Source of the DNA: Embleya scabrispora DSM 41855
GTDB taxonomy: Bacteria > Actinomycetota > Actinomycetes > Streptomycetales > Streptomycetaceae
Assembly: GCF_000372745.1 (NCBI RefSeq)
Contig: NZ_KB889725.1
Location: forward strand, 1-33,858
DNA length: 33,858 nt
Direction of reading: 5' to 3'
Numbering within the stretch: position 1 is the stretch's first letter; each line of letters begins with the position of its first letter. The notes beneath the pieces were generated by a model. The model ran no database searches. It saw nothing but the letters and a program-made list of their open reading frames with translations, and had not been told where the DNA came from. The position numbers and the translations under genes were made by a program. Positions 29,718 through 33,858 of the stretch are shown in pieces.

Positions 29718-30449
29718 ATGAGCCACCCGGACCCGCCGGCCGGCCAGGCCGCATCCCACGACCGCGGCCGGCTCCTGGTCGTCGACGACGAACCGGCGAT
29801 CGTGGACACCGTCGCCCGGTTCCTGCGCTTCGTAGGCTACGACGTGCGCACCGCCGCCACCGGACGCCAAGCCCTCACCGTCGCCCGGGACTTTCTGCCG
29901 GAGCTGATCCTGCTCGACGTCATGCTCCCGGACGACGACGGCTTCGAAGTGCTGCGCCGACTGCGCTCCGACGGCCTCCCGGTGGCCGTGGTCTTCCTCA
30001 CCGCGCGCGACACCCGCAAGGACGTCGTCCGCGGCCTGACCGCGGGCGGTGACGACTACATCACCAAACCCTTCGGCCTGGACGAGGTCACCGCGCGCAT
30101 CGAGGCCGTGCTCCGTCGCACCCGCCGCACCGACCCCGGCGGCGACATACTGCGCGTCGCGGATCTCGAACTCGACTCCACCGCACACCAGGTGCGCCGG
30201 GCCGGCCGGCCCATCGACCTGTCACCCACCGAATTCCGGCTGCTGCGCTACCTGATGTTGCACCCCGACCACGTCCTGACCCGCGCCCGCCTGCTGGAAC
30301 ACGTCTGGTCCTACGACTTCAACGGCGACGACACCGTGGTGGCCACCTACATCAGCTATCTGCGCCGCAAGATCGACGACGGCCAGGGCACACCGCTGAT
30401 CCACACCCGCCGCGGGGTGGGCTACTGCCTGCGCACACCGCCGTGCTGA
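29718..30449 (+). CDS. OmpR-family response regulator
   Basis: 243 residues, ATG at 29718 with GAAAGG upstream. Receiver domain (about 18-130): LLVVDDEP acidic pair, LILLDVMLPDDDGFEVLRRL with the phospho-acceptor Asp, VVFLTARD (Thr) and DDYITKPFGLDE (Lys). Winged-helix DNA-binding domain (about 145-240): LSPTEFRLLRYLMLHPDHVLTRARLLEHVW, then YISYLRRKIDDG and HTRRGVGYCLR. It resembles MprA/TcrA-type regulators. Its stop overlaps the kinase start (GTGCTGA), so the pair is co-translated. Confidence 0.95.
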   Translation: MSHPDPPAGQAASHDRGRLLVVDDEPAIVDTVARFLRFVGYDVRTAATGRQALTVARDFLPELILLDVMLPDDDGFEVLRRLRSDGLPVAVVFLTARDTRKDVVRGLTAGGDDYITKPFGLDEVTARIEAVLRRTRRTDPGGDILRVADLELDSTAHQVRRAGRPIDLSPTEFRLLRYLMLHPDHVLTRARLLEHVWSYDFNGDDTVVATYISYLRRKIDDGQGTPLIHTRRGVGYCLRTPPC

Positions 30450-31876
30450 GCCTGCGGCCCAGGACCCGCCGGCAACCGCTGAGCCGTCGCCTGGTAATCG
30501 TGCTCGTCCTGGTTTGCACCGTGGTTCTCAACACCTGCGCGGCGGTGACCGTGGGCGTGCTGCGGGACTCGCTCTTCGACCGCCTCGACAACCAACTCGA
30601 CACCACCGTGGCCGCGTTGCGCGCTCTGGACCAGCGCGAACGCAACAACCAGCCGCTGGGCCTGGAACCGGGCATCTGGCTGAAGTATCCCGGCGGCCTG
30701 CGGGTCGCCCTGGCCGCCCCCGATCGCCGTCCCCCGCACGGCCCGGGGCCGAAGCTGACCGGTGCGCTGCCCGCCGGGGGACGCACGGTCACCGCCCGCT
30801 CCGGCGAGCCCGGCTCCGACGAGAAGTTCCGGGTCCGGATCCAGGACCTGACCGACGGGCGCACCGCCCTGGTCGCGTTGAGCACGAACGACGCCGAACG
30901 GGCGGCCGACCACGCGTTGTACGTCGTGCTGATCGCCGTCGGCATCGCGCTGCCGACCCTGGGTCTGCTCGGTGCGCTGTTCGTGCGCCGCGAACTGCGA
31001 CCGTTGGAACAGGCCGCCCGGGTCGCCGACTCGATCGCCGCGGGCGACTACGCGCGGCGCGTGCACAATCCGCTGATCGGCCCGCGCACCGAGGTCGGCC
31101 GGCTGGCCACCGCCCTGGATCGTATGTTGGACCGGATCCAGGCCGCGTTCATCGCCCGGGACACCTCCCAGGAGCGCCTGCGCCGCTTCGTCGCCGACGC
31201 CTCCCACGAGTTGCGCACGCCCCTGCAATCGATCGGCGGGTACGCCGAGTTGTACCAGCGCGGCGCGCTCCCGGATCGGGCCTCGGTCGACGACGCGGTG
31301 TCCCGGATGCGGGCCGAGGTGCGCCGGATGAACGGCCTGATCGAGGCGCTCCTGCTGCTCGCGCGCCTGGACGAGGAGCAGGACACCGACCTGGAACCGG
31401 TGGATCTGGCCCGAGTGGTGGCCGACTCGTGCCGCGACGCCGCCGCCGTCGAACCCGACCGGCCGCTCGGGTTTACCGCCCCGGCCGGCCCGGTGGTACT
31501 GGTGCTCGGCGACGAGGACCGGCTGCGGCAACTGGTGGCCAACCTGCTCGGCAACATCCGCATGCACACCCCACCGGATGCCCCGGCCGAGGTCGAACTG
31601 CTGCGTGAGGCCGACCAGGTGCTGCTGACGGTGCGGGACAGCGGCCCGGGAATACCGGCCGCCGATCTGCCGCACGTCTTCGACCGCTTCCACCGCGCGG
31701 ACAAGAGTCGCAGCCGGGCCCAGGGTGGCAGCGGCCTGGGTCTGTCCATCGTGGCGGCGATCGTCGACATGCACCACGGCTCCATCCGCATCGACCCCGC
31801 ACCCGAGCGCGGCACCCTGGTCCGCGTTCGCCTGCCCGCCCTCCCGGACGCCCGCGCGACGCCACCGCCGACCTGA
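30443..31876 (+). CDS. Sensor histidine kinase
   Basis: 477 residues, GTG start overlapping the regulator's stop. TM1 at about 16-40 (LVIVLVLVCTVVLNTCAAVTVGVL), an extracytoplasmic region of about 110 residues, TM2 at about 155-178 (HALYVVLIAVGIALPTLGLLGALFV), then HAMP (RRELRPLEQAARVADSIAAGDYARRV). The H-box is FVADASHELRTPLQSIGGYAEL. The catalytic ATPase domain follows: N-box NLLGNIRMHTP (Ile where Ala is usual), G1 VRDSGPGIPAADL, F-box VFDRFHRADKSRSR and G2 GGSGLGLSIV. It should autophosphorylate on His and pass phosphate to the adjacent regulator. The signal is unknown; the sensor region (EPGIWLKYPGGLRVAL) is typical of MprB/TcrY/CutS-like kinases. Confidence 0.95.
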   Translation: MLSLRPRTRRQPLSRRLVIVLVLVCTVVLNTCAAVTVGVLRDSLFDRLDNQLDTTVAALRALDQRERNNQPLGLEPGIWLKYPGGLRVALAAPDRRPPHGPGPKLTGALPAGGRTVTARSGEPGSDEKFRVRIQDLTDGRTALVALSTNDAERAADHALYVVLIAVGIALPTLGLLGALFVRRELRPLEQAARVADSIAAGDYARRVHNPLIGPRTEVGRLATALDRMLDRIQAAFIARDTSQERLRRFVADASHELRTPLQSIGGYAELYQRGALPDRASVDDAVSRMRAEVRRMNGLIEALLLLARLDEEQDTDLEPVDLARVVADSCRDAAAVEPDRPLGFTAPAGPVVLVLGDEDRLRQLVANLLGNIRMHTPPDAPAEVELLREADQVLLTVRDSGPGIPAADLPHVFDRFHRADKSRSRAQGGSGLGLSIVAAIVDMHHGSIRIDPAPERGTLVRVRLPALPDARATPPPT

Positions 31877-32065
31877 CCCGTCCGGCGGGACGCGATCCGG
31901 ACTCCACTCGGCCGGCCCCGGTGCGCCACCGGGCACATGACGCGGCGCCCGACGGCGGCCGGCGGTTCCCACCGGCACCGCGGCCGCGGCGTGCGTCGGG
32001 CCCGCGGTCGCACACCCGAACGCCACGACCGTGCGGCCCGTTCCTGATCACCATCGCCCCGACGC

Positions 32066-32109
32066 AGGTGTACGGGTCCGGCGGCGCGCGCCGCCGGACC
32101 CGTACACCT
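32066..32109. repeat. Perfect 44-bp palindrome without loop
   Basis: Each half is 22 bases, starting AGGTGTACGGGTCCGGCGGC and meeting at the centre 32087/32088 in alternating GC. Every base pairs with its mirror. It lies 190 bases after the kinase stop. It could be a transcription terminator (an RNA would fold with only a tiny loop) or a protein-binding or mobile-element scar. No second copy is seen in the window. Confidence 0.9.
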
Positions 32110-32760
32110 CGGTGCGCCTTCGATTCCGAGCCAACGGCTTCGAGGCGGTACGCCACCCGGCATATCGGCCTCGAAAGCGTTGCGGGACAACCCTCGACGC
32201 TTGCCCGCGACCTCGACGCGCCCCCACCCGTCGAGAATCGCCCACAACGCCGTCGCACGGAATCGTCGAGCGCCCCTCCCCCCTTCCGACCATCAGCCCC
32301 GGCGTGACGCGGGAATCACGGTCGCCCCCCAGGATGCTGACGACCCGTCACGTTTCCGTGATCACATCGTCACCAGCCGTGAACACGACTTTAGAGCCCG
32401 CTCCCGGCAAGAAAAAGGCAGCAAATCAGCCGGCCTCCTCGCCCACGCCAACCGGCACAAACCATCAGTTGCCCGACTCCCGGGGTTCGTTGCCATCCGC
32501 GTCGCCGGACCGCCCGGCCGCCGGGCGCGGGACCGGCCATCGCAGAACGCGCCGGAGACGGCCGCTGCCGCCGTTGGCCGAATACGGTTGCCCCGCGGCT
32601 CCGTTCGCGAAATCACCGCCCGCCGCGTCGAGCCCCGACCGGGCCGGCGGCTTCGCTTCGGGCGCCGGGCAGGGCGACGGGCGCACGCCGCGACCGAAGG
32701 GGCGGGTCGATACACGACCGGCGTGAACCCCGCCTGGGGCCCATACTGCCGAATTGATCA

Positions 32761-32807
32761 CGAAGCCCTCCTCCCCTCGACCGGACGTCGAGGGGAGGAG
32801 GGCTTCG
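32761..32807 (-). terminator. Strong terminator of the iron-sulfur protein gene
   Basis: Perfect 20-bp arms (32761-32780 and 32788-32807) around the loop CCGGACG, 32 bases beyond the stop of the minus-strand iron-sulfur gene. No T tract follows. Confidence 0.85.
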
Positions 32808-32838
32808 AGCCGCCGTACGGCAACGCGGCGGGCTGCGA

Positions 32839-33858
32839 CTACTTGACCGGTTCCGGCTCCGCCGCGTCCTCGGGCTCGGCCTGCTCCGCCGGTGGTTCGG
32901 GGAGTTGTACGGACTGCAGCAGGAGTTGTGCCACGTCGACGACGCGCAGTTCCTCCGCGGCCTCGCCGGCCTGCTTCTTGGCGTTGATCGAGTCGGTGAA
33001 CATCACCAGGCAGAACGGGCACGCGGTGGAGACGATGTCCGGCTTCAACGCCAGCGCCTCGTCCATGCGCTCGTTGTTGATGCGCTTGCCGATGCGTTCC
33101 TCCATCCACATCCGCGCACCACCCGCGCCACAGCAGAAACCCCGCTCCTTGTGCCGGTGCATCTCCTCGTTCCGCAGACCCGGAACCCGCGCGATGATCT
33201 CCCGCGGCGGCGTGTACACCTTGTTGTGCCGGCCCAGATAACACGGGTCGTGGTAGGTGACCAGGCCGTCCACCGGCTCCACCGGCGTCAACCGCCCCTC
33301 GTCCAACAGGTGCTGCAACAACTGCGTGTGGTGGACCACCTCGAAGTGCCCCTCCAACTGCGGATACTCGTTCGCCAGCGTGTTGAAGCAGTGCGGACAC
33401 GTGGTCACGATCCGCTTGCGCGGCGCGTCCTCCAACGCCCCGTTCAACGTCGCCACGTTCTGCGCCGCGAGCATCTGGAACACCACCTCGGAACCCAACC
33501 GGCGCGCCGAGTCACCCGTGCAGGACTCCTCCTTGCCCAGGATCCCGTACCTGACACCCGCGATGTGCAACAGCTCGGCGAACGCCTTCGTGGTCTTCTT
33601 CGGCCCGTCCGCCAACGCCCCCGCGCACCCCACCCAGAACAGGTACTCCAACTCGGCGGGCTCGACGTCCTGCCCCACGATCGGCACCTCGATGCCGGTC
33701 GCCTTCCTCAACTCCCTGACCCAGTCCAGGCGGGCCTTGGTCGCCACACCCCACGGGTTGCCCTTGTTCTCCAACCCCTTGAGCATCGTCGCCGCCTCGG
33801 AGGGGAACGCGCTCTCGATCAACACCTGATACCGGCGCATGTCCACGATGTGGTCCAC
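32839..33858 (-). CDS. HdrD-like (Fe-S)-binding oxidoreductase, C-terminal part (runs off window)
   Basis: 339 residues are visible, with no start: the frame is open at the window edge, and the first Met seen is probably internal. Two cysteine-rich CCG domains are present. The first runs from FWVGCAGALADG through LGKEESCTGDSARRLGSE to TTCPHCFNTLANEYP. The second runs from TYHDPCYLGRHNKVYTPPRE through ERGFCCGAGGARMWMEE to STACPFCLVMFTDS. These bind the unusual iron-sulfur cluster of heterodisulfide-reductase subunit B/D-type proteins. Full-length actinobacterial relatives have N-terminal membrane and 4Fe-4S ferredoxin domains and pass electrons from quinols or acyl-CoA/glycolate-type dehydrogenases. 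The Glu/Pro-rich C-terminus (PEPPAEQAEPEDAAEPEPVK) is a flexible tail. Confidence 0.9.
   Translation of the reverse strand: MDHIVDMRRYQVLIESAFPSEAATMLKGLENKGNPWGVATKARLDWVRELRKATGIEVPIVGQDVEPAELEYLFWVGCAGALADGPKKTTKAFAELLHIAGVRYGILGKEESCTGDSARRLGSEVVFQMLAAQNVATLNGALEDAPRKRIVTTCPHCFNTLANEYPQLEGHFEVVHHTQLLQHLLDEGRLTPVEPVDGLVTYHDPCYLGRHNKVYTPPREIIARVPGLRNEEMHRHKERGFCCGAGGARMWMEERIGKRINNERMDEALALKPDIVSTACPFCLVMFTDSINAKKQAGEAAEELRVVDVAQLLLQSVQLPEPPAEQAEPEDAAEPEPVK

Larger units (their letters stand above)
31877..32838. other. Gene-free stretch downstream of the kinase
   Basis: 962 bases in which no reading frame gives a recognisable protein. It contains a weak hairpin just after the kinase (GTCCGG 31880-31885 / CCGGAC 31897-31902), the perfect palindrome at 32066-32109, a small palindrome TCACGTTTCCGTGA (32347-32360), a less GC-rich patch (about 32385-32470) and the terminator at 32761-32807. 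Confidence 0.6.

Noticed and set aside
32180-33241. Plus-strand open frame of 353 codons near the right end
   Set aside because: Its second half is antisense to the iron-sulfur protein, and the first half runs through the terminator hairpin with no recognisable domain.
1-33858. tRNA, rRNA and CRISPR arrays
   Set aside because: No T-loop-like GTTCGAnTC cores in a cloverleaf context, no rRNA-like stretches and no regularly spaced repeats with unique spacers were noticed by eye; a tRNA/CRISPR scan would settle this.

Overview
The base composition (very high GC, strongly G/C-ending codons), frequent GTG/TTG starts, leaderless-type promoters and the gene families point to a filamentous actinomycete of the Streptomyces/Embleya/Kitasatospora kind, in an accessory, gene-decay-rich part of the chromosome. 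All calls come from reading the sequence; no database search was run.

Layout. 1-340: 5' end of an IS30-type transposase cut by the window edge. 494-2844 (minus): an exopolysaccharide set, made of a membrane GT2 polysaccharide synthase, a 50-residue membrane peptide with a sortase-like LAATG signal, and a secreted NodB deacetylase. 3398-5349: an exported one-TM protein, a dead MFS transporter and an unknown protein ending in a beta-clamp-like motif. 5503-8547: GNAT acetyltransferase, F420-type luciferase-like oxidoreductase, and an overlapping CGNR regulator / tyrosine phosphatase pair. 8753-12635: DapA-family aldolase with divergent LysR, a decayed ornithine-cyclodeaminase gene and a Gfo/Idh/MocA oxidoreductase. 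12796-15027: secreted lamin-tail protein and a SAM methyltransferase.

15185-18095 (minus) is the most unusual stretch: a two-TM small protein followed by a large NB-ARC/TPR (STAND, NLR-like) ATPase. The C-terminal tail of the small protein and the N-terminal segment of the ATPase carry the same glycine-rich motif (DTG-x-A-x-A-x-GGG-x-A-x-TG), 12 of 18 residues identical without gaps. This is the layout expected of an amyloid-signalling sensor/effector pair and is the best candidate here for an undescribed system.

18291-21403: DUF4287 protein, alpha/beta hydrolase, a malic-enzyme-like protein that has lost its catalytic residues, and an ArsR regulator. 21865-24625: a dormancy-type island of two universal stress proteins flanking a DevR/DosR-like response regulator, with a near-identical 14-bp motif upstream of both transcription units. 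24643-28220: DinB/DUF664 protein, an unknown coiled-coil protein, a small secreted two-cysteine protein behind tandem DasR-like sites, and a metallo-beta-lactamase-fold protein divergent from a TetR regulator with twin operators. 28286-29283: gene remnants (quinone-reductase tail, MMPL transporter head) around an unknown acidic protein. 29718-31876: an OmpR-type two-component system. 31877-32838: a gene-free stretch with a perfect 44-bp palindrome and a strong terminator. 32839-33858: C-terminal part of an HdrD-like iron-sulfur protein running off the window.
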